64,000 bases of DNA from Mycolicibacterium insubricum (GTDB taxonomy: Bacteria > Actinomycetota > Actinomycetes > Mycobacteriales > Mycobacteriaceae), in NCBI RefSeq assembly GCF_010731615.1, contig NZ_AP022618.1, forward strand, positions 3,472,001 to 3,536,000, read 5' to 3'. Below the pieces are notes generated by a model. That model did not search any database and was not told where the DNA came from. It saw only the letters and a program-made list of their open reading frames with translations. The position numbers were made by a program, and so were the translations under genes. Positions 1-16,812 of this stretch are shown here, in pieces (positions within the stretch are counted from its first letter, which is position 1; the number at the start of each line of letters is the position of its first letter).

Positions 1-2719
1 CAGCGTCCGTTTCGGCCGGGCGATCGTCGGCCTCCCCGGTCAGCACCGCCCCCGCGGCGACCCGGTCCACCCGGCCCTCGGCGGTATACGGCAGCCGGCC
101 GGTCAGCCGGATCACCGTGGGAACCTGGTGTACCGGCAGCAGCCCGGACATCGCCCGGGCCAGCCGCTCCTCGGTCATCTCCGGGTCGTCGACCTGCACC
201 AGCGCGGCCAGCACGCCGCCGTCGTCGCCGGGCAACGCGAGCACGACCGCGCCGGCGACCCCACGGATGCGGTGCACGGCTGTGGTCACCTCGTCGAGAT
301 TCACCCGCCGGTCACCGATCACCGCCTCGTTCCCGGCCCGGCCGACGACTTCCAGCGTGCCGTTCGGCCAGTACCGGGCCCGGTCGCCGGTGCGGAACCA
401 CCGGCCGCCGTTGTCGTCGGTGAATCGCAGGGCGGTCAGCTCCGGGTCCCCGGAGTAGCCCTGCGCCAGTCCTCGCCCACTGATCAGCAGCTCCCCGACC
501 ACCCAGTCCGGGCAGTCGGCGCCGTCGGCGGTGACCACCCGGCAGGCGGTGTTGGGCAGCGGCCTCCCGTAGGGCAGCCCGGTCCAGTACGACGGGATGA
601 TCGCCGGTTCGCAGAAGCAGGCGGCCAGCGCCGTCTCGGTCGAGCCGCCCAGGCCGATGAATCGGGTCTGCGGAGCCTCCCGGCGCACCGCGGTGGCCAG
701 GTCGACGTGGATCGGATCGGAGCCGGTGACCACCACCCGCAGCGACCCGAGCCGCCCGGCCCCCGCCTCGATGAGTTGCCGCACGGCGCCGGGGGCGGCG
801 TTGAGCACGGTGACGCCGTAGGCGGCCACCAGCCGGGCCCACGCCGCCGGGTCGCGCCGGCGCGCCTCGTCGACGACGACCACGGTTCCGCCGGTGGCCA
901 GGGTGGCGAACACGTCGAGGATCGTCCAGGCGGTGGCCGACGGCGACACGGCCAGGACCCGGTCGGCGGGGCTCAAACCGAAGTGGCGGGCCGCGAATTC
1001 GACGGTGTTCATCAGCGCGTCGTGGGTCAGCTCGACGGCCCGGTGCGATCCGGCAGTGAACAGGATCGCCGCCCGGTCGCCCGGATCGCCGTCCACCGGC
1101 TCGGCGCGGTGACCCTCGGCGACCGCGTCGGCCACCGACAGCGCGCCGGTGACGGGTTCGGCCGCCGCGGACAACACCAGCGCCGGCTGCACCGGCAGGT
1201 CGGCCGGATCGGTGACCGGCAGGAAGGCGGCCCCGGCGGCCAGTGTGCCCAGCAGCGCGGCGATGTAGTCGATGCCGTCGCCGGTGACCGAGACGATGTC
1301 ACCGCGGCCCACCCCGCGCCGGGTCAGCGCCGACGCGACCGCCAATGCCCGCCGGGCCAGGCCGAGGTAGCTGATCTGGCCGGTGGCCGCGATCACCGCA
1401 ATGGCGCTCGGCTGCACCTGCGCGGCACGGAAAAGACCGTCGTGCAGGCGTTTTCCGCTCGGCACCGAGGTCGCGGCGTTCAGTGCGGCGCGGATGGAGA
1501 ACTGGCCCTCGGGCACCACCGAGCTGGCCGCGACGGTCCACGGGTCGACGTCAGCGGTGGTGTCGGCCAGTCGCACCAGTTCGTCGACATAGTGCGCGAA
1601 CATCGCGTCCATGGCGCCCGGGCGGAAGACGTCTTCGCGCACGCTCCAGTTCACCAGCAGCTCACCGCCGACCTCGATGACCTGGACGTCCAGGTCCACC
1701 CCGGGTATCCGGGTGGTCAGCCAGACCGGCTCGCCGAACGTCGCGGTGACCGCGGGGGTGAAGAAGTCACCGGCGCCGAGCAGGCCGGTGAACGCGACCG
1801 GGGCTGCCTTTTCCCGGTGCACGGCCAGCTCCTCGAGCACCGCGCGGCCGGGGTAGCCGGCGTGCGCGGCGGCCTCGCCGACGGCGGCGGTCACCGCGCG
1901 GGCGCAGTCGACTGCGGTGACGGCCGCGCCCGGATCCACCTGCACCGGCAGCACCGAGCTGAAATCGCCGACCAGCCAACCGACTTGGGCGTGCACGGGG
2001 CGACGGTCGAAGATCATCAGGGCCAGCAGCATCGGTGATCGCGACGACCAGGCGGCCAGCGACGAGGTCAACACGGATGCGGCGGCGGCCGGGACGCTGA
2101 CGCCGTGCTGGTGCGCCGCGCGGTACAGGCCGTCGCGGACGGCGTCGCCCAGTCGTCGGGAACGACGGGTGATGCGACGGGGGTCGGTCTGTTCCCAGCG
2201 GGGCAATGTCGGCAGTCCCGGCGCCGGGGCCAGTCCCGGCAACCGCTCCCGCCACCACGCGCGGTCGCGGGACACCGTGGCGTCGTCGGGCGGCGGGACG
2301 GCCCGCCGGTACTGCTCGACGGTGACGTTCAGCTCTGGAGTCTCGGCGCCGGTGTAGGCCGAGGCCAGGTCCGCCATCAGGATGCCGAGGCTCGGCAGGT
2401 CGGCGTCGTGCAGGTCCAGGTGGACGTGCAGCCGGGCGCGCCCGCCCGGCAGTCGGGTCAGGCCCAGCCGCAGCGGGCTGGTCCCGAGCCCGGCGGCCGT
2501 GCCGGCTTCGCGGATGGCGGTCAGTTCCCGCTCGGCGTCGGTGTCCGGACGCTCGCGAAGGTCGTCGACCGGGATCGACGGGTCACCGGCGGTCTCGCCG
2601 ACGCGCAGCTGCGGGTGCCGTGCGGTCAGGGCCGCCGCGGCTCGCGTCAGGCGCTGCGGGTCGAGGTCCGGGCCGTCGAATTCGGCGTAGAGCTGTCCGT
2701 GATCGTCGTCGTCGGCCAT
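1..2719 (-). CDS. Degenerate MbtB-like NRPS fragment (Cy-A), runs off left edge
   Basis: Read from ATG 2719 (GTG 2743 is also in frame), about 906 residues lie in the window and the frame stays open at base 1. The protein resembles MbtB of the same cluster but begins inside the cyclization (Cy) domain: the aryl-carrier domain and first Cy core motif are missing. The Cy motif DxxxxDxxS is intact (DLHDADLPS). The adenylation domain follows but is damaged. Core A3 reads LFTAGSHRAVELTHDAL where MbtB has LFTSGSTGEPKGVQVSHAA, so the glycine-rich loop and its lysine are gone. The KISGYRVE region reads VIGDRRVN, and the A10 lysine motif GKTDR reads GRVDR. It lies 68 nt after mbtH in the same direction, with no clear ribosome site. 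Probably a duplicated mbtB module that cannot adenylate; a structural or acceptor role, or decay, is possible. Function unknown. Confidence 0.8.
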   Translation of the reverse strand, partial: MADDDDHGQLYAEFDGPDLDPQRLTRAAAALTARHPQLRVGETAGDPSIPVDDLRERPDTDAERELTAIREAGTAAGLGTSPLRLGLTRLPGGRARLHVHLDLHDADLPSLGILMADLASAYTGAETPELNVTVEQYRRAVPPPDDATVSRDRAWWRERLPGLAPAPGLPTLPRWEQTDPRRITRRSRRLGDAVRDGLYRAAHQHGVSVPAAAASVLTSSLAAWSSRSPMLLALMIFDRRPVHAQVGWLVGDFSSVLPVQVDPGAAVTAVDCARAVTAAVGEAAAHAGYPGRAVLEELAVHREKAAPVAFTGLLGAGDFFTPAVTATFGEPVWLTTRIPGVDLDVQVIEVGGELLVNWSVREDVFRPGAMDAMFAHYVDELVRLADTTADVDPWTVAASSVVPEGQFSIRAALNAATSVPSGKRLHDGLFRAAQVQPSAIAVIAATGQISYLGLARRALAVASALTRRGVGRGDIVSVTGDGIDYIAALLGTLAAGAAFLPVTDPADLPVQPALVLSAAAEPVTGALSVADAVAEGHRAEPVDGDPGDRAAILFTAGSHRAVELTHDALMNTVEFAARHFGLSPADRVLAVSPSATAWTILDVFATLATGGTVVVVDEARRRDPAAWARLVAAYGVTVLNAAPGAVRQLIEAGAGRLGSLRVVVTGSDPIHVDLATAVRREAPQTRFIGLGGSTETALAACFCEPAIIPSYWTGLPYGRPLPNTACRVVTADGADCPDWVVGELLISGRGLAQGYSGDPELTALRFTDDNGGRWFRTGDRARYWPNGTLEVVGRAGNEAVIGDRRVNLDEVTTAVHRIRGVAGAVVLALPGDDGGVLAALVQVDDPEMTEERLARAMSGLLPVHQVPTVIRLTGRLPYTAEGRVDRVAAGAVLTGEADDRPAETDA

Positions 2720-2787
2720 GGGGCTATCGTCTCGTGCGGCCACCGGCGCCGTGCAGGCACCCCGACCCCCGGTCCGGCGGGCGTGTG

Positions 2788-3000
2788 CTAGTTCGCCAGC
2801 GCCTCACGCAGGCTGCGCGGGCGGATATCGGCCCAGTTCGCCTCGACGTAGGCCAGGCAGTCGGTGCGGGGCGCCGGGCCGACGGCGATCGTCCAGCCCG
2901 CGGGGACCTCGGCGAACGACGGCCACAGGCTGTGCTGCTCCTCGTCGTTGACCAGGACGTAGAAGGTGCCGTTCTCGTCATCGAACGGATTGGTGCTCAT
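2788..3000 (-). CDS. mbtH: MbtH-family NRPS accessory protein
   Basis: This 70-residue protein is the founding type of the MbtH-like family, small chaperone-like partners that bind and activate NRPS adenylation domains in the cytoplasm. The family pattern is complete: NPFDD near the N-terminus, [10 protein letters not shown], the PAGW turn, CLAYVEANW and the closing DIRPRSLR. The start is ATG 3000, supported by AAGGAGA six bases upstream. It overlaps the end of mbtG by 23 nt, so translation is probably coupled. In this cluster it would serve MbtB, MbtE and MbtF. In M. tuberculosis mbtH ends the operon; here an extra NRPS-like gene follows. Confidence 0.96.
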   Translation of the reverse strand: MSTNPFDDENGTFYVLVNDEEQHSLWPSFAEVPAGWTIAVGPAPRTDCLAYVEANWADIRPRSLREALAN

Positions 3001-4279
3001 CGGTTCTCCTTCGCGTGGGGTGCGGGGCAGCCAGGTCGGAACCCAATACCCGGTCGGACAGCAGGCCCAGGCAGCTCAGGTTCGGGAACCCCGGTCCCTG
3101 ATTGAGCCCGGACAGGTTGGGCAGGAACAACTTCGGCGTCAGGTGTTCGACGGATAGGTCGTGGCCGATGGATTCGGCGAGCCGCTCCCCCGTCATCGGG
3201 CCGCCGAGGCCCAGCTCGATCAGGTCCAGCGCGTCCTGGCTGAACAGCTCGGTGAACCACAGCGTGTCGGCGCCGGAGCCGTCGATGACCAGGTCGAAGC
3301 CGTGCACGGTCTCCGACGGCTCGCCGGCCCGATCGCTGTGCAGGGTCAGCCGGATCTGCTCGTCGCGGGCGACCGCATGCGCGACCCGGCCGCGCAGGTG
3401 CCGGATGCGGTCGTCGGCCAGCAGTGACTCCTGCACCCGCGCGGAGAACACCCCGCGGTCGGTGCGGGCGATGGCGTCGCGGCGTTCCGCCGAGGTCAGG
3501 CCGGCCCAGTGGGTCGGGTCGGAGAACAGGCTGTTCTCGAAGAATCCCTCGCCGCGGGTGAACAGGGTGACCTGCGGGGAGATAACGGTGATCGTCGAAA
3601 CCCGGTGCGCGAAAAGCTCGTTGAGGATCGCTGCGGCGCTCTCCCCGCCGCCGATGACGACCACCCGTTCGGCGGTGATCCGCTCGTGCCCGGCGGCACG
3701 GTGCCAGAACTGGGCGATGGACAGCACCCGCGGGTTCCCCGGCAGGATGGACCGCTCGGCCTGGCCGGGGCCGGTGACCAGCACCCCGTCGGCGACGGTG
3801 CTGCTCGGGCCGTCCTCCCCGTCGACAGCCAGGGTCCAGCGCGACCCGTCGACGCCGAGGGCGGTGACCTCACCGGGCACCACGGTCATCTCGACCTGAT
3901 CGGCCACCCAGTGCAGGTAGCGCGCCCAGTTGCGGTGCCGGGGTGCGGGCCGGCCGCGATCCACCCATTCGGCGAACTGCCCGGTGGCCACCAGGTACGC
4001 CTGCCAGCTATAGCGAAGCATCCGCTCGTCGACCTCGCTGTTGCGCCGCGGCACCAGCGACGAGCGGTACGGGAAGCCGATGTCCTTCTCCGGTCCGGTG
4101 CCCAGCCGGTGGTTGCCGTCGGTCCAGCCGCCGCTGGCCTGCCAGTTGGCGCCGACGGCGGTGCGTTCCACGCTGATCACCTCGGGCGTGGGGACGCCCA
4201 TGGAGCGCAGTACCGCGGCCTTGGCCGCCACCGCGACGGCCTTCGGTCCGGCACCGATGATCGCCAGTGTCGCCGTCAT
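2978..4279 (-). CDS. mbtG: Lysine N6-monooxygenase of mycobactin synthesis
   Basis: A 433-residue flavin-dependent NADPH monooxygenase that N-hydroxylates lysine side chains to make the iron-binding hydroxamates of mycobactin. Visible features are the N-terminal FAD fingerprint [13 protein letters not shown] (residues about 9-21), a second Rossmann motif [13 protein letters not shown] in the middle for NADPH, and a C-terminal region typical of ornithine/lysine hydroxylases. The length matches MbtG. I place the start at ATG 4279 rather than further upstream because it overlaps the mbtF stop as ATGA and has GAGG about eight bases before it. It sits between mbtF and mbtH as in M. tuberculosis. 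Confidence 0.93.
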   Translation of the reverse strand: MTATLAIIGAGPKAVAVAAKAAVLRSMGVPTPEVISVERTAVGANWQASGGWTDGNHRLGTGPEKDIGFPYRSSLVPRRNSEVDERMLRYSWQAYLVATGQFAEWVDRGRPAPRHRNWARYLHWVADQVEMTVVPGEVTALGVDGSRWTLAVDGEDGPSSTVADGVLVTGPGQAERSILPGNPRVLSIAQFWHRAAGHERITAERVVVIGGGESAAAILNELFAHRVSTITVISPQVTLFTRGEGFFENSLFSDPTHWAGLTSAERRDAIARTDRGVFSARVQESLLADDRIRHLRGRVAHAVARDEQIRLTLHSDRAGEPSETVHGFDLVIDGSGADTLWFTELFSQDALDLIELGLGGPMTGERLAESIGHDLSVEHLTPKLFLPNLSGLNQGPGFPNLSCLGLLSDRVLGSDLAAPHPTRRRTDEHQSVR

Positions 4280-7200
4280 GAGGCCACCTCCGCCAGTGCG
4301 TCCTGCCACAGTGACTGCAGCACCGTGATGTCCTCCGTGGTGAAAATTTCAGGCAGCCAACGCCATTGGGTGGCCAGCACCGGGTCGTCGCCACCGTCGG
4401 GGTCGAGCATGATGGCGGCGATGACGGTCAGTTCGTGGTAGACCGCCAGGTTCTGCTCGGGTACCAGGGAGACCCCGTTCAGCAGGCTGCGGTCCTGCAT
4501 GGCGGCCCCGCCGCCGCCGATTTCGGTGCGGCCCAGGTAGTTCAGCATGAGTTGCGGATCTCGATGGGAGGCCAGCCGCTCGGCGGTGTCGGGCCGCAGA
4601 TAGCGCAGCAGGGCGTAGTCGATGCCGTCTCCCGGGATCTGGGGAACCCCGGTGTCCTCGGGGACCCGGACCGGGTAGATGGCGCTGAGCAGGCCGAGGG
4701 TGTCGGCGGTGTCGGTGATTCCGTCCGGGTCGACGGCGGCGTCGGCGCGGCCGTGGGTTTCCAGGGCCAACAGCGGCGCCGGGGTCGACTGGTGTCGCCG
4801 GGTCCGCCACGCGGTGATCATCCGGGCGGCCGCGGCGGCGAGCAGTTCGGTGATCGGCCGATCGTCGGCCAGCAGGGCGGCGGTCAGGACGGGATCACTG
4901 ATCGACACCGAGATCTGCAGGTCGGCGGCCCGGTCGGTGTCCGGCCGTACCGGGCGCGCACCGAGAACCGGGTCGGGGCCGCGTAATTGGGTCTCCCAGA
5001 ACTCGCAGGTGTCCAGTGTCCGGGCCCGCTCGTGCAGCAGTTGCGACCAGCGCCGGTAGCCGGTCTGTTCACCCACCGGTGCGAGCGCCCGCCCGCACGC
5101 CAGGGTGTGCCAGTGGGCGTCCAACTCGCCGATGAGGATGCGCCAGGACGCCGGGTCCAGGGCCAGCACGTGGCCGGTGAGCACCAGCACGCCGGACTCG
5201 CCGGGCGCGTGCAGCCAGGCGGCCACCAGCAGCCGGCCCTGTTGCGGGTCAAGGCTTTCCACGGCGTCGGCCGTCTGCTGCCGGACCGCGGCGGCCAGGT
5301 CGCCGGCGATGATCACCTCGGTCAGCGTCACCGGGTCGGCGTCGGGAATCAGCGTCATCTCGGTCAGATCGAGCCGGCAGCGCAGCACCTCGTGCCCGGC
5401 CACCGCGGCGGCCAGCATGGCGCGCAGCTGTTCGCCGGTGACCCCGGCCGGCAGCCGGATCGCCTCGGTCTGGGCGAGCCGGCGCGGGTCACCGTGCCGG
5501 TAGAGCCAGTGCACATTCGGCAGCACCGGGATCGGCCCGCTGCCGGCGTCGGCGCCGAGGTCCGGGTGCACGGCCGCGTCGTCGACGGCGGCGGCCAGTT
5601 CCCGGATCGAGGCGCACTCCAGCATCAGGCGGGCGCGCAGTGCCAGCCCGCGGCGCCGCGCCGCCTGCACCACCGACAGCGCGACGATGCTGTCCAGGCC
5701 CAGGTCCAGCAGGTCCGCGGTGACGTCTACGGCGGGGACGTCGAGCAGCTCCGCCACCACCTCGGCCAGCACCGTCTCGGTCGGGGTTTCCGCGGCGGTC
5801 GCCACGGCCGCGTCGTCGGCGGTGTCCAGGGCGGCCAGCGCCCGGTCGTCGACCTTGTCGTTGGGCGTGAGCGGCAGGTCGTCGAGCACCTGGATGCGGT
5901 GCGGGATCAGATAGCGGGGCAATCGGTCCGACAGCCTGCGGCGCAGGGCGGTGACCGGAAGTTCGGCGCCGCCGGTGCCGACGTAGGCCATCAGCCGCGG
6001 TCCGGCGCGGTGTTCACGGACGACGACGTGCGCGGTCTTGACCTCCGGGTGGGCCAGCAAGACGGCGGCGACCTCGCCGGGTTCGACGCGGTAGCCGCGG
6101 ATCTTGGTCTGGTCATCGCTGCGGCCCAGGTAGTGCAGGGACCCGTCCGGGGCGCGGCGCACCACGTCCCCGGTGCGGTACATCCGGTGACCGGAGTGCA
6201 GCGGGTCGGCGACGTAGCGGGCGGCGGTTTCACCCGGCCGACCGAGATAGCCGCGGGTCAGCTGGTCGCCGGACAGGTACAGCTCGCCGGCCGCACCGTC
6301 GGGCACCGGCCGCAGCCAGGAGTCGAGGATCTGGATTCCGGTGCCGGTGGTGGGGCGGCCGATGGTCGGCCGCAGGTGGCGGTCGATCTCGGCGACCACC
6401 GCCTCCACCGTCGTCTCGGTGGGTCCGTAACAGTTGTAGGCCGCCATGCTGGTGCGTTCGCACGCCTGGCGGATCGCGCGCCAGGTGGCCACGCCGATCG
6501 CCTCCCCGCCCAGCGCGAGGACGGCCAGGTCGACGTGCGTGAGCAGGCCGGCGTTGTGCAGCTGGGCGAACATCGACGGGGTGGTGTCGATCATGTCGAT
6601 GCGGCGGGATTCGATGGCCTCGACGAGTCGTTCGGCGTCGCGGCGGATGTCGTCGCCGACGATGTGCACGCGGTGGCCGTCGAGCAGCCCGGCCAGCGGC
6701 TGCCAGGCCGCGTCGAAGGTGAACGACCAGGCGTGGGCGATGGTCAGCGGCCGGTCCAGCCGCGCCGCGGCGGGCCGCAGCACGTGGTCGGCGTGATCGG
6801 CGGCATAGGCCAGCAGGGCGCGGTGGGTTCCGATGACGCCCTTGGGTTTTCCGGTGGTGCCGGAGGTGAACACCGCGTAGGCGGCCCGGTCGGGGTGCAC
6901 GACGGCGGGCCGGTAGCCCGGCGGGGGTTCGGCAGCCGGGATCGGCCAGTCTTCGTCGATGATGATGCGAGCGCCGGATTGGGCGAGGATGTCGGCGATA
7001 CGTTCGGCGGGCATCTCCGGTTCCAGCGGGACGATCATGGCGCCGGCCTTGAGGACGGCGAGCATCGCGATCACGTAGCGGGATCCGCGGCTCAGCGAGA
7101 TCGCCACCGGTTCCTCTGCGGTGACGCCGCGGGCCAGCAGGTCCGCGGCCGCCCGGTCGGCCGCGTGGTCCAGCTCGGCGTAGGTCAGCGTGCCGGCGGC

Positions 7201-8639
7201 GTCGGACAGCGCCACCCGGTCGGGGTATTCGGCGGCCACCGCGGCGAACCGGGTGTGCACCGAATCCCCCTCGGTGACCGAGGATTCGGTCGGTCCGGTG
7301 GGGGCGGTCTCGTCGTCGATCAGGGTGCTGACCTCGGCCAGCGGCCGGTCCCAGCAGCCGATCAGCCGCTGCACCAGCTCCAGCACCCGGCGGGCCAGGC
7401 CGGCCCGGGTCATCATGCCCAGCGCGCCGTCCAGGGACTCCACCAGCACGGTGAGTTCGTCGGCGACCAGATGCGCGGCGACGGTGACCGGGAAGTGCGC
7501 CAGGCTTTCCAGCGCGGCGGGTTTGAAGGTGGCGCCGTTGACGGTGAACTCCCCGCCGCCCACCAAGGCCCCGGGCGGGAAGTTCTCGTAGACGAGCAGG
7601 GTGTCGAACAGCTCGCCGATGCCGGCCACCCGGCGCAGGTCGGCGTGGGTGAGGTGACTGTGGTCGCGCAGTGCGGCGGCTTCGCGTTGCAGCCGAAGGC
7701 ACTGCTGCCCAACGGTTTCGGCCGGGTCGAGGCGGACCCGAAGTGGCACGGTGTTGATGAACAGCCCGACCATCGTCTCCACCCCGGCGATCTCGCCGGG
7801 CCGGCCCGACACGGTGACCCCGAACACCACATCGCTGCGCCCGGTGCACGTGGACAGCAACCGGGCCCAGGCCAGCTGCACCAGGGTGTTGACGGTGACG
7901 CCGCGGCTCCGGGCGGCCTCGGTCAGCGCCCGGGTGGCCGCGGGGTCCAGCCGGACCTCGGCTGTGCCGGGCAGCCCCGGCGCGGGTTCCTCGGCGGTCA
8001 GCGCGGGGGTCAGCAGCGTCGGGTCGGACAGGCCGTCGAGGTGACGGCGCCACAGGTCCAGGCTCTGCTGGTCGTCGCGGTCGGCCAGCCAGCCGATGTA
8101 GTCGCGGTAGGGCCGGGGAGCGGGCGGCAGCGCGGCGGTGTCGCCGCCGGCGCGGTAGGTGGCGATGAGCTCCCCCACGAACAGCGGCAGCGACCATCCG
8201 TCGATCACGATGTGGTGCGCCACCACCGCGAGTCGCCAGTGGGCGTCCGGGAGTTCGATCAGCAGGAACCGGATGACCGGGCCGTTGCCGAGGTCGAACG
8301 GTGTGGCCCGTTCCTCGGCCTCCAGTCGCAGCGCCTCATCGCGGTCGGCGGCGGGCAGGTGCCGCCAGGGCAGCCGCACCTCGGCGGGGATCACCTGGAC
8401 GGGTTTGCGCAGGTCGCCGCGGTAGAAGCTGGCCCGCAGGTTGGGGTGGCGGACCAGCATGGCGGTCGCGCAGTCGCGCAGCAGGTCGACGTCCAACGGG
8501 CCGTCGATATCGGCGGCCATCGCGATGGTGTACGGGTCGACGCGGCCGCCGTCCCCGTCGGCGAAGGCGGCCATCGAATACAGGCCGAGTTGCAGTGGGC
8601 TCAGCGCGATGACGTCCTCGATGGTCGCCCCGGCTGCGC

Positions 8640-8643
<4 letters not shown>
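4276..8643 (-). CDS. mbtF: Mycobactin NRPS MbtF (C-A-PCP plus terminal C/E-like domain)
   Basis: Nonribosomal peptide synthetase of 1455 residues that incorporates the last (N-hydroxy)lysine of mycobactin. Domain order: condensation with HHIVIDG near residue 145; adenylation with [12 protein letters not shown] near 590, CYGPTETT near 738 and [12 protein letters not shown]; carrier protein with LGLDSIVAL near 980; and a C-terminal condensation/epimerization-like domain from about 1030 to the end. In the last domain the His-His-x3-Asp-Gly position reads TGHVLALDP, so the first histidine is replaced; it may be inactive or only structural. The start is GTG 8643, overlapping the mbtE stop as GTGA; the stop overlaps mbtG as ATGA. 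No thioesterase domain is present. Confidence 0.93.
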
Positions 8644-13815
<5,172 letters not shown>

Positions 13816-13823
<8 letters not shown>

Positions 13824-16812
13824 GCGAGGAATCCACTCTCTGTGCTCCTTCGGATGGTTGCCCGCCGTCCCCGGCGAGTTCGTCGATCAGTGCGCTGCCG
13901 GTCACCCCGCCCAGCAGGGTGGCCAGCGCGATCTTGCGGCCGGTGGCTCGTTGCAGGCGCTTGCGCAGGTCCAGTGCCAGCAACGAGTCGATGCCCAGGT
14001 CGAACAGCGACGCCTGCAGGTCGAGCTCGGCGGGCTCGGCGACGCGCAGCACGGCGGCCAGCTCGGTGCGTACCGCGGCGGGGATGTCCTGGATGTCACC
14101 ACCGGGACTCGGCGCCCGGTCGTCCGGGTCGGGTTCGCGGTGTCCGGTACGCAGGTCGGTGTCGACGAACAGGCGCAGCCGCTGGCCGTCGATCGCCATC
14201 ACCATCGGGTCGACGTCGAACTCGTGTAGGCAGGCCTCGATGGCGGCGTCCGGCGGCATCGGGCGCAGCCCGGAGCGGGCGATCTGGGCCCGCTCGGCGG
14301 CGTCGGCGATGCCGTCGACCGGCCACAGGCCCCAGCGGATGGAGGTGGCAGACTGGTTCTTGGCGCGCAGCTGGCCGGCCAGCACATCCAGCATGCGGTT
14401 GGCCGCCGGGTAGGCGGGATGCCCGCGCCCACCCCAGACGCCCGACACCGAGGAACACAGCACGATCCGGGCCTGCGGGCGCAGCGGCCAGTGCTCGGCC
14501 ATCCGGGTCAGGCCGATCACCTTGGCGCCGAAAGTATCGGCGAATTCGGCTGGAGTCCACCCTGTTCCGGAGCCGAGGGTGGCCACCGCGGCGGTGTGCA
14601 CCAGCAGGCTCGCCCCGGTTCCGCCGAATTCGGCGGCGGCTGCCCGCACCTGCTCGGGGTCGGTGATATCGCAGCGCACCGATGTCACGACGGTGCCGTG
14701 TCGTTCGGCCAGGCTGGCCGTCGCGGCGGGGTCGGCGCCGCGGCGGCTCAGCAGCAGGATGCGCCGCGCCCCCCGCGCCGCGAGGTAGCGGGCGAACTCC
14801 GTTGCGACGCCGCCGCTTCCGCCGGTGATGACGACGTCGTCGAGCAGACCGTCTCCGGTCGCCAGGGCGGGTGTCGGCGCGGCGTCGACCAGGGTGCGAC
14901 GGTAGAGCACCGGGCCGGACCGTCCGGCGCGCAGCGCCGCCTCGCCGAGGTCGCTGAGCGCGACTGCCGCAGCAGCCTCGGCGGTGCGCGGGTCCAGCTC
15001 CCAGGACGGCAGGTCCAGGTGGCGGAACTGCTGGTCGGTGTGCTCGGAGCCGATGCTGCGGTGCATCGCGGCCATCGCCGCCTGGGCGGGCAGCGCCACC
15101 GGTTCCTGCGCGTCGACCTGCTCTCCGCCCACGGTCAGCAGCCGCACGTCGCGGCAGTGGGCTCCGATGCCGGATGCGTAGTCCAGCAGTCCGTGGCCGA
15201 CCAGGGCGGTGAGTTCCTCGGCCGAGCGGGCGGCGTCGGGATGGTCCAGTTCGGGCGCCACCACCAGCAGCGTCTCGGCGTCGGCGGCGGGCACCGGCAC
15301 CACCCCGAGGACCGCGGTCAGCGCGGCGATCAGTTGCCCGGCCAGCGGCGTCCGGGCGCCGGGGCCGACGACGGCGACGCGGCGCCGGGCCCCGGTGGCC
15401 GGTTCGGGCAGGGCCTGCTGTTCCCACCGTTCGACCGCGACGGTGAGTTCGACCGGGGTGGCGGCCGCGCGCGGGGCCAGCCAGTGGTGGTCGGTCTTCA
15501 TCGGCGCGTTGGGGAATCCGGGCAGTAGCGGTTCGGTGCCCGAGAGGTAGTCGCGCCAGGGGTGCTCGGGGTCGGCCACGGCCGCCGCGCCGATCTGTCC
15601 GGCGAGTTCGTCCATCGGGTCGGTGTCGCGCCGCCCGGAACACAGGGTGAGCACCGTCTGGGGTGTGTCCTCGGTCAGCTCGTTGAGGGCCATCAGCAAC
15701 GCCGGGTGCGCGGACAGTTCGACGAAGGTGCGCGCGCCCAGGTCGACGGCGGTGCGTACAGCCGCGTCGAAGCGCACCGCGGTGCGCAGGTTGTGTCGCC
15801 AGTAGCCGGCGAACTCGGTGTCCCCGGGTACGGCGGCGCCGGTGGCCGCGCCGATGAACGGGATGGCGGGGTGGGCAAAGCGCAGATCCGGCAGTCCGGC
15901 GGCCATGGCTTGCGCGGCGGAGTCCAGCCGGCTGGTGTGTGCGGGGAAATCCACCGCCAGTTCGCGGACGAACGTTCCCTCGGCGGCGACCCGGGCGGTC
16001 AGCGTCGCGATGGCGTCGCGGTCTCCGGAGACCACCACCGACGACGGTGAGTTGACCACGGAAAGTTCGAGCCAGCCGGGGGTTTCGGCGATCAGCGCCT
16101 CGGCGGCGTCGGGCGAGATGCCCAGGACCGCCATGCCGTAGCGGCCGGTGAAGCCTTCCACGGCGCCGGCGCGCGCGGTGATCGCGGCGACTGCCTCCGG
16201 CAGGGCGATGGCGCCGGCCAGATGCGCCGCGGCGATCTCGCCGAGGCTGTGGCCGACGGTCAGATGCGGTGCCAGGTGGTGGGATTCCCAGACCCGGGCC
16301 AGTGCGAGGGCGTGGATGAACTGGGCGCCCTGGATTTCCACCTGGGTGACCGGCGCCGTTCCGGCCTGCTCGGCGGTGAGCAGGTACCGCAGCGGGGACA
16401 CCGCGCCGATGCCGGCGAAGGCGGCGGCGCACCGGTCGGCCTCGGCGCGGTAGGCGGCCAACCGCCGGTAGTGGGTCGCGCCCATTGCGGGCCACTGGCC
16501 ACCCTGGCCGGGGAAGACGAAGGCCCGCGGCGCGGTGGCGCTCGCCGAGGACCGGGCCAGCAGCGGGTGCGCCGCGCCGTCGACGACGGCCCGCAGGCCG
16601 TCGGCGAGTTCGCCCGCGTCGGCGGCCCGCACCAGTGCGCGGTGCCGGCGCACCCGTCGGGTCCGCAGGACCGCGGCGGCGACGGCGGCGACGCCGGGGT
16701 CGCGATCCAGATAGCGCAGCAGCGCCGCGGCGTCTCTGGCGAGCAGGCTCTCGTCGTGGGCGGACAGCAGTACCGGGATCCGGCCGTCCGGGAACACCCG
16801 CGCGGCGGTCAT
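13816..16812 (-). CDS. mbtD: Mycobactin polyketide synthase MbtD (AT-KR-ACP)
   Basis: A 998-residue type I polyketide synthase subunit. The N-terminal acyltransferase has FPGQGGQ and the active-site serine in GHSLGE (near residue 187), with the FPAHTSRLD histidine later. A ketoreductase follows with the nucleotide fold [12 protein letters not shown] near residue 660. An acyl carrier protein near the C-terminus has [14 protein letters not shown] (serine near 937). It lacks its own ketosynthase, which MbtC supplies in trans. Together they build the beta-hydroxy acid that links the two lysine halves. The first four codons overlap the mbtC stop. Length and order match M. tuberculosis MbtD. Confidence 0.93.

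Noticed and set aside
2724..2981. 85-residue minus-strand frame over mbtH that might join to the left-edge NRPS gene
   Set aside because: It is in a different frame, low-complexity, and lacks the missing Cy motif.
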